A stretch of 64,000 bases of DNA from Flavicella marina (lineage in GTDB: Bacteria; Bacteroidota; Bacteroidia; Flavobacteriales; Flavobacteriaceae): the NCBI RefSeq assembly GCF_009193215.1, contig NZ_VYVA01000006.1, positions 162,140-226,139 of the forward strand, written 5' to 3'. Of the stretch, positions 45,987 to 55,817 are shown piece by piece. The notes under the pieces are model-generated. The model searched no databases, had not been told where the DNA came from, and saw only the letters and a list, made by a program, of their open reading frames with translations. Position numbers and translations under genes: made by a program. Numbering within the stretch: the stretch's first letter is position 1; each line of letters begins with the position of its first letter.

Positions 45987-46058
45987 TGTCATTTTTTTGA
46001 TGATTTAAAGAAAGAACCGAGAATACATTTATAAATTTGCCAAAGAATATTTTTTGAC

Positions 46059-48302
46059 ATGATTGATGCGATTCGCCGTTTTTTTATCAGTGCCGATTTT
46101 TATAAAAGCTTGATTTTTATAATCGCAGCCTTGGTGCCAATTTTAATCAGTTATTTTTATTTCAATCAACCTCAAATAGGTTTTGCCATTGCTTTGGGAG
46201 TATTTTACAATGCTCCATCAAATAGTCCAGGTAGTGTGAAGCATCGTACTCTTGGTATGTGTGCGTCAATTGTTTTAACCACATTGGTTACTTTGATTAT
46301 CGGTTCTGCAGCTGTTCATATTTGGTTGGTTTTGCCCTTGTTGGGAGTATTGACTTTTTTTGTTTCGTATATAGCAGTGTATGGTTTTAGGGCTTCTTTG
46401 GTTTCTTTATCTGTTTTGATGGCAATTGTAGTTAGTTTTGCACATTCTTATATACATCTATCAGTAGTCGATTATGCTTTTTTTGTTTTTATTGGTGGTG
46501 TTTGGTACTTGTTGGTCGCTACGATTGCGAATTATTTCAATCCGAAAATGTATATAGAAGAATTGCTTTCTGATACCATGAAACTTACAGGAGAATATTT
46601 GCAAACAAGAGCTGAATTGTTACTTGAAAATAATAGCAGGCAAAAACTCAATACGCAATTGTTTACACTTCAAGCACAATTGACCCAGAAGCATGAAACA
46701 CTCAGAGAAATATTATTAACCAATCGTCAGAAATCAGGATTTTCGAATCGAATACGAAGAAAATTTTTGTTGTTTATTGAGTTGGTGGATATGCTTGAAC
46801 TCGCAGTTGCAAATCCTGTAAATTATGATCGAGTTGATGTTGTTTTCGAATTAAATAGAAACTATTTAAAGACAGTTGCTAGTTTGATTCATGAGATGTC
46901 GAATCATTTGGTTTATATATCCAAAGTTATTATTAGAGATGAAAAAGTAGTAGTCAATTCGGACTTAAAAAAAATGCTAGAAAAAATTAGAGTTACAATT
47001 GAGGATTACAAAAACGAAGAAACTTTTAACGAATCGAACGAGGGCTTTTTTATTCTTGTGAATATGTTTGAATATCAAACACAACAGGTAAAAAAGATTC
47101 GTGCTATTGAACGTGTCTTAAATGTTTTAACCTTGAATAATTCTATTCAAAACAAGGAAAAAACCGACAAACGATTTATCACTCCTCAAGATTATGGAGC
47201 CAATAAGTTATTGGTGAACTTTAGTTTGAAGTCTTCAATTTTTAGACATGCTTTGCGTTTATCAATAGCCATGGTCTTTGGTTATTTATTGGGCTATATT
47301 TTCGAAGTACAAAACTCTTATTGGATTCTTTTGACCCTTGTGGTAATAATGCGCCCTAGTTATGGATTGACGAAAGAAAGAATGAAACATAGAATTATAG
47401 GTACGATTATCGGTGCTGTAGTCGCTGTGATTCTAGTTTATTTAATTCAAGATACGTTTGTTTTCGGAATATTGGCTGTACTTAGTCTTGTGTTGGCTTT
47501 GGCATTGGTACAATTAAATTACAGAACTTTTGCCATGTTTATTACTTTGCACATCGTTTTTATGTATGCTTTATATAGTCCTGATATTTTGTTTGCAGTT
47601 AAATTTAGAGTGATTGATACGATGGTGGGAGGTAGTATCGCAATACTCGCGAATTTGTTTTTGTTTCCGTCATGGGAGTTTATGACTGTAACAGATTCGA
47701 TTCTAGAAACGCTTTCTGCAAATAGTATATATTTAAAGAAAATAGAGGCTTCTTATGATGAGAAGCAGACTAAGTTGTCTGAATACAAGCTGTCTAGAAA
47801 AAGAGCGTTTTTAGCGATGGGTGAGTTAAATGCTGCTTTTCAAAGAATGACTCAAGAGCCAAAATCAAAACGAAAATATTTTTCTGAAATTTATGATGTT
47901 GTGGTAGTAGCGAATACATTTTTAGCAACATTGGCTTCGTTGGGAACCTTTGTGAGAACTCAAAAAAATATCGCAATTTCGGATAAAGTTGCCGTTTTTG
48001 TTGAAAACATAGTCGATAACCTAACCAACGGAAAACAAGTACTTTTAAATGAAGAAGTAACTGTTTTACATGAACAGCATGAAATAGAAGAAGCTAGAGT
48101 GTCGATTGAAAAACGTTATGATACCTTGGTCAAAAGATATGATAAGGTGCTACTGAAGTCAGAAAATACAGAGCAAGATTTAGGTTCAGTCTCTAAAGAA
48201 ATAAGACAAACTCAGTTGATTTTAGATCAGTTGTCTTATTTGTATACGCTATCTGAAAGTTTGATCCAAAAAATAAAAATTTATAATAAAGTTTCAAAAT
48301 AA
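46059..48302 (+). CDS. FUSC-family inner-membrane protein (YccS/YhfK-like)
   Basis: A 747-residue protein with two groups of membrane helices, residues about 15-155 and 395-545, each followed by a long soluble helical part. The first starts with LIFIIAALVPILISYFYF and IGFAIALGVFYNAPSN. The second has LRLSIAMVFGYLLGYIFE, then SYWILLTLVVIMRPSYGLTKERMKHRIIGT, the hallmark of FUSC domains. Members resemble aromatic-acid efflux subunits such as AaeB, but this branch has no fixed substrate. The last 200 residues are a charged coiled coil. TAAATTTG at 46032-46039 is a probable -7 box. Confidence 0.85.
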   Translation: MIDAIRRFFISADFYKSLIFIIAALVPILISYFYFNQPQIGFAIALGVFYNAPSNSPGSVKHRTLGMCASIVLTTLVTLIIGSAAVHIWLVLPLLGVLTFFVSYIAVYGFRASLVSLSVLMAIVVSFAHSYIHLSVVDYAFFVFIGGVWYLLVATIANYFNPKMYIEELLSDTMKLTGEYLQTRAELLLENNSRQKLNTQLFTLQAQLTQKHETLREILLTNRQKSGFSNRIRRKFLLFIELVDMLELAVANPVNYDRVDVVFELNRNYLKTVASLIHEMSNHLVYISKVIIRDEKVVVNSDLKKMLEKIRVTIEDYKNEETFNESNEGFFILVNMFEYQTQQVKKIRAIERVLNVLTLNNSIQNKEKTDKRFITPQDYGANKLLVNFSLKSSIFRHALRLSIAMVFGYLLGYIFEVQNSYWILLTLVVIMRPSYGLTKERMKHRIIGTIIGAVVAVILVYLIQDTFVFGILAVLSLVLALALVQLNYRTFAMFITLHIVFMYALYSPDILFAVKFRVIDTMVGGSIAILANLFLFPSWEFMTVTDSILETLSANSIYLKKIEASYDEKQTKLSEYKLSRKRAFLAMGELNAAFQRMTQEPKSKRKYFSEIYDVVVVANTFLATLASLGTFVRTQKNIAISDKVAVFVENIVDNLTNGKQVLLNEEVTVLHEQHEIEEARVSIEKRYDTLVKRYDKVLLKSENTEQDLGSVSKEIRQTQLILDQLSYLYTLSESLIQKIKIYNKVSK

Positions 48303-48309
48303 CAATACT

Positions 48310-48819
48310 ATGTATCTAACAACGAACATGACAAAAAACAACGTGTATTCTATTTTGATAGAAGATTGGGATGAAGAAATCACAGGAGTGTTTGTCGCGG
48401 AAGGAAAGCTATGGATCTTATTGTTAGACAATCAAAATGATTTTGTTGTCGATGGATTACGTTTCATTCAAAAATCGAAAATTGATGAAGTTCTTCATGA
48501 AGAATCAGAAGCTTTTAAGGAAAAAATTTTTGCTTTAAAATACCCAAAGTTTACTTTTCAACTAAATTATGATTTAGATGACACTCAGAAATTACTAAGA
48601 AATATTGTAAGTACTCGGGTATTGATTCATTTTGATACAGATGATGAAGAAGAAATCATCGTAGGTAAAATTGAAAAGGTATTCGATGATAGTTTTCAAA
48701 TTAAAACAATGAATTCAACAGGCGAGTGGGCAGAAAATTTTAATTGTGAATTTTCTGAAGTTACAAGCATTGCATTAGACAATGATTATTTAAAGTCCTT
48801 AACATTACTCTTAAATTAA
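48310..48819 (+). CDS. Hypothetical acidic protein
   Basis: A 169-residue protein that I do not recognise. It is acidic and soluble, with ITGVFVAEGKLWILLLDNQNDFVVDGLRF near the start and ILIHFDTDDEEEIIVGKIEKV in the second half, suggesting an all-beta/SH3-like or Sm-like fold with repeated strands. There is no signal peptide. It follows the FUSC gene by seven bases and is probably cotranscribed with it. ATG at 48310 is used here; a second ATG six codons in (MTKNN) is equally possible. It overlaps the convergent barrel gene by four bases. Confidence 0.6.
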   Translation: MYLTTNMTKNNVYSILIEDWDEEITGVFVAEGKLWILLLDNQNDFVVDGLRFIQKSKIDEVLHEESEAFKEKIFALKYPKFTFQLNYDLDDTQKLLRNIVSTRVLIHFDTDDEEEIIVGKIEKVFDDSFQIKTMNSTGEWAENFNCEFSEVTSIALDNDYLKSLTLLLN

Positions 48820-50516
48820 AAGTCGAAACGGTACATAGCACCTGCCATTACCTGAAAACCTTGTACTTGAAAATTCGAGTAAACCTGGTAGTTTGTGTTT
48901 AACACGTTGTTCAATTCTAAGAAAGCACTCCATTTTCTGTTGAAAGTGTAATCTGCAGAAAGGTTTATGTCAACATAACCTTTGACTTCTACTAGTGTTT
49001 CAGATCCATCAGATGCGATTAAAAGATCTTTTCTTTTTCCTTTTGCATATATTTCTGCTTTTGTAGCCCATTTGCCAAAACTATAAGTTCCAAATAGGGT
49101 TCCAACAAAAGGAGGTAAATTCCATGCTTCAGCTTCCGTACTCATGTTATAATTAAAAATAGATAGAGAAGCTCCGGTTTGAATATTTTCAGTAAGCAAA
49201 GCATGTATTTGCCCGAATAGTTCAATGGTTGTGGCATTGTCGTACAAAGTGTAAAATGAGTTTCCAGCTTGGTACCCTTTTGCAACCTGAGTAAGACCAT
49301 CTGTTAGGTTCTGATTAGAGCGGAACAGTAATTTGTCTTTTTCTCTTGAAAGACTTGCATTTACATCATAAAAAATTGAAGAAGTTATTTTTCCTTTCAA
49401 CCCAGCTACAATTTTATAGCTATTACTTGTAGGTTTGATGTTTAAAGTAGGTGAGACATATGGATTGATGCTCGTGATACTCCTAAAAGAGTTTTGAACA
49501 ATACCCCCTGTAAAACGACCATAAACGGTAAGAAGTTCGTTGATTAAATTATAGTCAACATGGATATCGGGATAAATAAAGAAACGATTTTTTTTGTTTT
49601 CAAGATCGCTGTTGTAGGTAAGAATTGCTCCCAATGAAAGAGATAAATCATCTTTGTTTATCAAGTATTTACCTTTTGCATTTAGGCTTAGGTATCCATA
49701 ATTTATTTGTGCGGTATTGGTGTAATCATTTTCAAATTCACCGTGTAAGATATCTAGATCGAAACTGGTATAGATAAACTGATCTTCGACTGGGAAATCT
49801 ACATTGGTGGCAAAATAAAAACGCGATTCATTACTACCGTGTTTGTCAGAAAATTTCTCCAAACTACCTTCAGATTTTTTGAACCACCCTTGTGTCAATT
49901 CAATGTTTCCAGTAAGTCTAAAATCGTTGTAAATTTGTTTTTCGTCAATATTATCTGAAACGCTATTATCATAGGTGAATGGAATTCCATACCAATTGTA
50001 CAAATCTCTTTGATAATAAACATTTGCCTCCCATACTTGCTTTTTCTGAGTGTTTTTGTAGTTTAAGTCTAGAATAGTGTTTAGGTAATTGTTGTTTAAA
50101 ACCACGTCTTTGATACCACCATTAGAAGATTTATTGTAGAGAAAAAATTTCCCTTCGTGTTCGTCTTTTTGTTTGTATAGAAAACCTTCAACCAATGGTG
50201 TACTGTAATTACCAAATCCAACTTTTACATAATCAGGATAACCAGGCTTTTTGTAATTGGTAAGCGCAGAAGTATATCCACCAGGATAAGGGCTAAAAAC
50301 AGATTGAATCGGATTTGATTTTATTTTATAGGTAGTTTTACTTCTGTCGTTAGACTTTACATCAATAGTTGGGTTTTCAGAAGCTTTAAAGGCATCTGAT
50401 ATGGTAGGTTTGTATGATGTTACAACGTTGATTACTTCTGTGCTAACACTATCTTTTTCTTTCTGAGAAAAAACAGAGAGGCTAGTGAAAATTAGAAGAA
50501 GGCATATTTTTTTCAT
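48816..50516 (-). CDS. TonB-dependent-receptor-like outer-membrane barrel, no plug domain
   Basis: A 566-residue exported protein with signal peptide (CLLLIFTSLSVFSQ). It begins with the segment VINVVTSYKPTISDAFKASENP, which is typical of a Bacteroidota group annotated as TonB-dependent receptor. No plug domain follows. Alternating hydrophobic strands fill the rest, and the end WSAFLELNNVLNTNYQVYSNF with a final Phe (YRFDF) is the TonB-receptor barrel end. At 566 residues it is too short for plug plus barrel. It lies 37 bases downstream of the TPR gene on the same strand, so the pair is probably an operon and may act together at the cell envelope. Confidence 0.75.
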   Translation of the reverse strand: MKKICLLLIFTSLSVFSQKEKDSVSTEVINVVTSYKPTISDAFKASENPTIDVKSNDRSKTTYKIKSNPIQSVFSPYPGGYTSALTNYKKPGYPDYVKVGFGNYSTPLVEGFLYKQKDEHEGKFFLYNKSSNGGIKDVVLNNNYLNTILDLNYKNTQKKQVWEANVYYQRDLYNWYGIPFTYDNSVSDNIDEKQIYNDFRLTGNIELTQGWFKKSEGSLEKFSDKHGSNESRFYFATNVDFPVEDQFIYTSFDLDILHGEFENDYTNTAQINYGYLSLNAKGKYLINKDDLSLSLGAILTYNSDLENKKNRFFIYPDIHVDYNLINELLTVYGRFTGGIVQNSFRSITSINPYVSPTLNIKPTSNSYKIVAGLKGKITSSIFYDVNASLSREKDKLLFRSNQNLTDGLTQVAKGYQAGNSFYTLYDNATTIELFGQIHALLTENIQTGASLSIFNYNMSTEAEAWNLPPFVGTLFGTYSFGKWATKAEIYAKGKRKDLLIASDGSETLVEVKGYVDINLSADYTFNRKWSAFLELNNVLNTNYQVYSNFQVQGFQVMAGAMYRFDF

Positions 50517-50553
50517 ATATAAATGTCTTTGAAATAGTGCAAAATTTTAACGA

Positions 50554-53500
50554 TTAAAATTCTGTTTGTACTTCAGTATCTTTTTTATCAGAAGTTTTCT
50601 TTTCTGAATTGTTCTTTAGTTTTTCTAGAGATTGAATTTGATCCAAAATTTCTTGTGCTTCGAGCATTAAATCTTCGTATTGGCCTGCATTTTTAATTAC
50701 ATTTTCTAAAATATAACTCGCTTGAAAAGTGTCTTTTAGACCGATGTTGTTTTCTGCCATTACAATCAAACCTTTGATTCCCCAGTATTTATGGTTGGCA
50801 TATTTAGATGCTAATTCTTGAATGATTTCATTTGATGCATCATAGCTACCAGCTTTGTTTTTAAAATAAGCATCATAGTAGAGGGCCTCAGCTTTTAAAG
50901 CACCCTTGGCGTCTTTGGTAACTTCAGAATAAGCTTTTTCTGCTTTTGGTAAATCATTAAGTTTGATTGCAGATCTCGCTATAAAAATAGTAGCATCTGA
51001 TTTGATTTGTACATCTGCTTTGTTGTTTTCCAACACTTTTTCTGCGTATGCAATAGTCTCAGTATATTTTTCTTGCGTAAACATTGCCTTCATCAAATTA
51101 CTTTGTGCGAATAGAATGTTTTGCGGGAAATTTGCTTCGACCTCTAGGCGTTCTAAATAAGGTATTGCATCGGTCCAAGCTTCTTTATCTAAATAGATTT
51201 GTATCAGTCTTACCAAAGAAGGTTCAGTGTATTCACTCGAGTTTTGTGAAACAACATATAAGTATTTCGGAAGTGCTTTTTCAGTATTCTCAAGACTAAA
51301 ATAAGCTTGTGCACTATAAAAATTTGCTTTTAAGGCGTGCAAACCTTCAGGGAAATTGATCAAGTATTTTTTGAAACTATGTGTAGAAGCTAGTAATTCG
51401 TTATTCACATATTTTTTCTCAGCAGCTTCAAACATGGCATTGTCTAGGTCAATATCAGAGAATTTAGTGTAATTAATTTTACGGATCCAATCTGCGTATT
51501 CATCTACTTTATCAATATCGACATATACTTGACGTGCATTTTGAACCGCCTCTTGTGCTTCTTTGGCATTCGGGTACTTGGCAACAACTGATTTGTATTT
51601 TTCGATTGATTTATCAGTGTTGTTTTGATTGAAATAAATCAAACCTTGTTTCAAAATAGCTTTTGGGATATACAGACTGTTTTTATAATTGTCTATCAAT
51701 TTGTCAAAACTAGCAATCGCGGCATTGTTTTCTTTGGCTTTGATTTGCGCATTTCCTAATTCGTATAAGGCATCATCTTTATAGGTAGATTTTGGATATG
51801 TAACATCAAAATCTGCAAGGGTTTCAATTTTACGATCGTTCTTTCTTACAAAACCATAACTGAGTGCTTTTTGAAATTCAGCATAATCTGCATCGATGGT
51901 ATTGTTTGCAATGACTTTATTATAGGCCTCGATTGCCTCCCAATAACTCTTAGATATAAAATTACAGTCACCCAATCTCACATAGCTATCATTCAATTTT
52001 ACAGCATCTGATTGTTTGTTTTTTATGTACGAGGTGAAACTTTTTTTTGCGCGTTTGTAATCTTTTAATTTAAAATAAGTATAACCTAAAGCATAGTGAA
52101 TACTATTGTATTCATCTGTTTTTTTTGCAGCTCGCAAACGTTGAAATCTTTGAAAATCGTTTAGAGCAGCTTTGTAATCATTTAATCTGTATGCTGTTTC
52201 TGCCCTCCAAAACATGGATTTCGCTTGAATATCACTTGCTATGACTTGGCTGCTTGCTCTCTTTAAGAAAAGTAATGCATCTTGATATTTAGAGTATTGA
52301 AATAATTGCATTCCACGATACATTGAAATTTCGTAATACAACTTGTCTTTTGTCAAATCTCTTTTTGTATAATACCCCAAGGCTCCTTCAAAATCTCTAC
52401 TAGAAATATAAGTATCAATAATTAATTTATTGATTTCTCTAGAGTTCAAAGAGGTAGTGTAGTTTTCAACATATTCTTGAAGCACAACGGCACTGCTCTT
52501 GTACGGGTTTCCAATTTCGTAGCTAAGTTTTGCATAATTGTAGGCTGCATCTTCTTTGATTTCTTCATTAAAATTTAATTCAGAACTATTTTTAAATGCA
52601 TTCAGTGCTTCTGGTTTTTTATTGAGTTCTAAATAACAAGCCCCTAAATGGTAGTAAGCATTTTGCGCTACTTCGTCTTTTCCTTTTGAGATTCTGTTGA
52701 AACGTAGGATTGCGTTTTCGTAATCTTTGATTTTGTAATAAGAATAGCCCAAAAAGTAATGATCTTCGTGTGATAAACGGTTTTTTCTCCCCTTGTAATT
52801 ATTAAGATGCACAATTGCTTGATCGTATTGCTCTAAATAAAAATAACTTTCACCGACAATTTTTGAAATTTCTGAGACTTCTTTCTTCGTGGATACTTTC
52901 AATAATTCCTCTCCAATAATAACTACTTTTTCAAAGTTTTTATTTTGGAATTCGATATTCATTCGATAGTACAGAATATCTTTTTCGTAACGTTTGTTTC
53001 CTTCTAACTTGTCGAAGTATTGAATGGCAGTTGAATAATCACCTTGTAGGTATGAAATATATCCGTAATAATAGTTTGCTTCAGGCGTATAATATTTTGA
53101 GCGTGTTAATGGTAGAAAATACTGTTTGGCTTCGGTATATTTTTTATTTGAAAAATACGCATACCCCATTTTAAAATTATAAGTATCTTCTTCTTTCGTG
53201 TTTAAATGCTCGGGAGATACCTTTTGAAACCATTTTAAAGATTTTGCAGGTTTTCTATGATTGTAATAATAATTTCCAGCTTCAAGGTAAGCGTTATTCG
53301 TGTAGTTACTCGAAGGGTAGTTTTCTGCAAATTCAAATAACAAGGCTTCTCCATTATTTTTCTCAGATTTTATGGCGGTAAGCGCTAAGTAATAATCACA
53401 GCTTTCAGCTAGGTTTTTGTCAGATGTAACTTCTTTTGAAACACGAGAAAATGCGTCAAAAGCTGCTTCATATATTTCTTTGTTGTATAAATCTAATCCT

Positions 53501-53607
53501 CTTTGAAATTCGAAATTGGGTTGGCTGAACTTATCTGATTTTTGACTATTTGCCAACACGCAAAAAAAGAGTGTTAGCAGCGAAGTAAAAATTTTTGTAA
53601 ACTGCAT
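50554..53607 (-). CDS. Exported tetratricopeptide repeat protein
   Basis: A 1017-residue protein with a signal peptide (IFTSLLTLFFCVLANSQ) followed almost entirely by TPR-like helical pairs: for example ALGYTYFKLKDYKRAKKSFTSY, AYYHLGACYLELNKKPEALNAF, and YYYGYISYLQGDYSTAIQYFDKLE. The last 40 residues are a charged, Lys-rich tail. It is probably periplasmic or on the inner face of the outer membrane and likely scaffolds a partner. The barrel gene directly downstream is the natural candidate. A CAAAAATA at 53628-53635 with CAAC at 53654-53657 (18-base spacer) is a fair minus-strand promoter. Confidence 0.88.
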   Translation of the reverse strand: MQFTKIFTSLLTLFFCVLANSQKSDKFSQPNFEFQRGLDLYNKEIYEAAFDAFSRVSKEVTSDKNLAESCDYYLALTAIKSEKNNGEALLFEFAENYPSSNYTNNAYLEAGNYYYNHRKPAKSLKWFQKVSPEHLNTKEEDTYNFKMGYAYFSNKKYTEAKQYFLPLTRSKYYTPEANYYYGYISYLQGDYSTAIQYFDKLEGNKRYEKDILYYRMNIEFQNKNFEKVVIIGEELLKVSTKKEVSEISKIVGESYFYLEQYDQAIVHLNNYKGRKNRLSHEDHYFLGYSYYKIKDYENAILRFNRISKGKDEVAQNAYYHLGACYLELNKKPEALNAFKNSSELNFNEEIKEDAAYNYAKLSYEIGNPYKSSAVVLQEYVENYTTSLNSREINKLIIDTYISSRDFEGALGYYTKRDLTKDKLYYEISMYRGMQLFQYSKYQDALLFLKRASSQVIASDIQAKSMFWRAETAYRLNDYKAALNDFQRFQRLRAAKKTDEYNSIHYALGYTYFKLKDYKRAKKSFTSYIKNKQSDAVKLNDSYVRLGDCNFISKSYWEAIEAYNKVIANNTIDADYAEFQKALSYGFVRKNDRKIETLADFDVTYPKSTYKDDALYELGNAQIKAKENNAAIASFDKLIDNYKNSLYIPKAILKQGLIYFNQNNTDKSIEKYKSVVAKYPNAKEAQEAVQNARQVYVDIDKVDEYADWIRKINYTKFSDIDLDNAMFEAAEKKYVNNELLASTHSFKKYLINFPEGLHALKANFYSAQAYFSLENTEKALPKYLYVVSQNSSEYTEPSLVRLIQIYLDKEAWTDAIPYLERLEVEANFPQNILFAQSNLMKAMFTQEKYTETIAYAEKVLENNKADVQIKSDATIFIARSAIKLNDLPKAEKAYSEVTKDAKGALKAEALYYDAYFKNKAGSYDASNEIIQELASKYANHKYWGIKGLIVMAENNIGLKDTFQASYILENVIKNAGQYEDLMLEAQEILDQIQSLEKLKNNSEKKTSDKKDTEVQTEF

Positions 53608-53714
53608 TTAGGTTTCGTTTTATTGTTCAAAAATAAATAATATTCCTTTATAACAACGTAGAGTTGGTAGTTTTTATTGGCTTGTTATTTAAAGAGATAG
53701 GTAGCGTTATTTTA

Positions 53715-53746
53715 ATTGCAAATTCTTATTGAATTCGATAAGTTTG
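53715..53746 (+). promoter_or_regulatory. Probable promoter of ftsE
   Basis: ATTG at 53715-53718 and TAAGTTTG at 53739-53746 with a 20-base spacer. Transcription would begin near 53753, leaving a very short leader. Confidence 0.55.
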
Positions 53747-53764
53747 TAAAACTAAAAATCTTAC

Positions 53765-54448
53765 ATGAAAACACCGATACTAAAGTTAGAGAATGCTACA
53801 ATTTATCAAGACAAAAACCTTGTGTTGTCTGATGTAAATTTGACTATAGAAAAAGGTGAGTTTTTGTATTTGATCGGTAAAACGGGTTCTGGGAAAAGTA
53901 GTCTGATGAAAACTTTATATGGTGATTTAGATTTAAAACAAGGATCTGGTGAAATTGTTGGTTTTGATTTAGCGACCTTAAAGTCAAAAGAAATTCCTTT
54001 TTTAAGAAGGAAAATTGGGATTGTTTTTCAAGATTTTAAATTATTAAACGACAGAACAGTTTTTGAAAACCTTCGTTTTGTTTTAAAAGCAACAGGTTGG
54101 AAAGATGCTAAAAAAATTGCAGATAAAATTGCTGAAGTTTTGGATAAGGTAGGGATGAAAACCAAAGATTATAAAATGCCATTTCAGTTATCTGGGGGGG
54201 AGCAACAAAGAATTGCCATTGCCCGTGCGCTTTTAAATGACCCTGATTTGATCTTGGCTGATGAACCAACAGGAAATTTAGATCCGAAGACTTCTATAGA
54301 AGTTATGGATTTGATGAGTGAAATTCACAAAAGTGGTAAATCTATATTAATGGCCACACATGATTATGCTCTGATTCTTAAATTCAAACAAAGAACAATC
54401 AAATGTGAAGGAGGGGAGTTGTTTGAAGTTGTGCATCAAGGAGCTTAA
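53765..54448 (+). CDS. ftsE: Cell division ABC ATPase FtsE
   Basis: A 227-residue stand-alone ABC ATPase. Walker A is [10 protein letters not shown]; the Q-loop region [23 protein letters not shown] is strongly FtsE-like; the signature is LSGGEQQR; Walker B is [12 protein letters not shown]; the H-loop is ATHDY. FtsE with FtsX regulates peptidoglycan hydrolases at the division site. ftsX is not adjacent, which I understand to be usual in Flavobacteriaceae. LolD-like function is the main alternative, but the FQDFKLL segment favours FtsE. It overlaps the convergent gene by four bases. Confidence 0.82.
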   Translation: MKTPILKLENATIYQDKNLVLSDVNLTIEKGEFLYLIGKTGSGKSSLMKTLYGDLDLKQGSGEIVGFDLATLKSKEIPFLRRKIGIVFQDFKLLNDRTVFENLRFVLKATGWKDAKKIADKIAEVLDKVGMKTKDYKMPFQLSGGEQQRIAIARALLNDPDLILADEPTGNLDPKTSIEVMDLMSEIHKSGKSILMATHDYALILKFKQRTIKCEGGELFEVVHQGA

Positions 54449-55758
54449 TTTTCTTGTGCATATTGTACTAACGCTGTATACACAGATTTCCAATTTTTCC
54501 ATTCATTTTGCTCTGTCAAAGAAGAGTTGTGCCACAAGGATATAAAAGTACCCTCGACAGCTTTTGTTTTTTTGATAATTTCTTTGCTTTTTGCGATGGC
54601 TTGCTCTGGAGTTAGGTTCATATAGCTGTTCAAAGTACCATCCATGATCTGAAAAGGATGCAATATTAAACTTGTTTGTTCATTTGTTTTTAGATTAAAA
54701 AAAGGATAGGGGTTACAAATACCAGCTCTAAACCCTAATCTGGAAGCAAATCCCAATGTATAATCATCCTTAATTCCTTGTGCAATTAAATTTTCATAAG
54801 TTTTTGGAAAGCTAAGTTTTAAAAAATGTTGCCTGCTTTTAGTAATATTTTCATTCAATATGCCTTCCAATCTTTCTTTTTCCACACCCAAAGATTCTTG
54901 GTTGTAATTAGAATGGTAGGAAGGGTGTAAGCCTATGGTATTTTTTTGTTGCAGTCTTTTTATTAATTTATTGAATTCAGAAGATTTGTAATGGAGATTT
55001 TTGTCATGTGTTCCGTAATTTCCTATTTGAATAAAGAATAAATTGGGCTTTTTATATTTTTCAGATAGGTCTCTGAAAATCTCATAGGTATCAAATGGAT
55101 CTTTAGAGCTTTTAACAAAATAAGAGAACTTATTCTTAATTTCTTGTGTGTTTATTTGCAGAATGTTTTTGAAAAAACTGATAAATAGTAAAGCTTTGGA
55201 TTTTCCTTTGTAGGAATAGGCAACATCAATATCAATACTGTTAATGTATTTATATTTTTTCGTTGGAAATTGATAATTTGGATGATTCGTTTCAATTGAG
55301 TTTTGTAATTTCTTTACCCAGTAATGAACTACAGGATGTTCAAGAAAATCATGTTTAAAGGCCAAACTATTTTCTGCTTTGAACCTTCCATGAATGTCAA
55401 GGTCAGAATTCAGGTATTCTTCATACCGACTTACCATAAAAAATACACAAGCAAATAAATCGTATTGAAATTCGTTTACTGATGATGTTTTGAAAAAATA
55501 AGGAACATCATCCTGGTAAACTACTTTCGGAGCATATTTTTCTATCGAGGTTTCAGAAATTATTTGATGCGGTATGATTTGAATGGTGCTCTCAATTTTT
55601 TCGGAACTATAATTGATTTTTACAGCATCCTTTATTTGAGTGAACTCTTTTTTATTTAAAATCGAATACTCCACCATAAGCACATGTTTGAAAATCACAT
55701 CGAGTACATATGTCAAACGATTGTTTACGATATCACTGAAAATAATAATTCGTTTCAA
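54445..55758 (-). CDS. Polysaccharide deacetylase-family protein (DUF7033-like), TTG start
   Basis: A 437-residue protein. The N-terminal half (YVLDVIFKHVLMVEYSIL, then FFMVSRYEEYL and DIHGRF) fits the DUF7033 domain often fused before deacetylases. The C-terminal half has SIDIDVAYSYKGK (metal Asp), IGNYGTHDKN, IGLHPSYHSN (metal His) and ISLWHNSSL, as in NodB-type polysaccharide deacetylases. The start codon appears to be TTG (LKRIIIFSD), because no ATG is in frame nearby. It is probably a surface-glycan processing enzyme. It sits downstream of a photolyase and two glycosyltransferases, all on the minus strand. Confidence 0.75.
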   Translation of the reverse strand: MKRIIIFSDIVNNRLTYVLDVIFKHVLMVEYSILNKKEFTQIKDAVKINYSSEKIESTIQIIPHQIISETSIEKYAPKVVYQDDVPYFFKTSSVNEFQYDLFACVFFMVSRYEEYLNSDLDIHGRFKAENSLAFKHDFLEHPVVHYWVKKLQNSIETNHPNYQFPTKKYKYINSIDIDVAYSYKGKSKALLFISFFKNILQINTQEIKNKFSYFVKSSKDPFDTYEIFRDLSEKYKKPNLFFIQIGNYGTHDKNLHYKSSEFNKLIKRLQQKNTIGLHPSYHSNYNQESLGVEKERLEGILNENITKSRQHFLKLSFPKTYENLIAQGIKDDYTLGFASRLGFRAGICNPYPFFNLKTNEQTSLILHPFQIMDGTLNSYMNLTPEQAIAKSKEIIKKTKAVEGTFISLWHNSSLTEQNEWKNWKSVYTALVQYAQEN

Positions 55759-55817
55759 ATTAATTCGTTTATAGGAAATAGGATCTTTTTTCTTTAATTA
55801 TGTTGTAAAAATATAGA

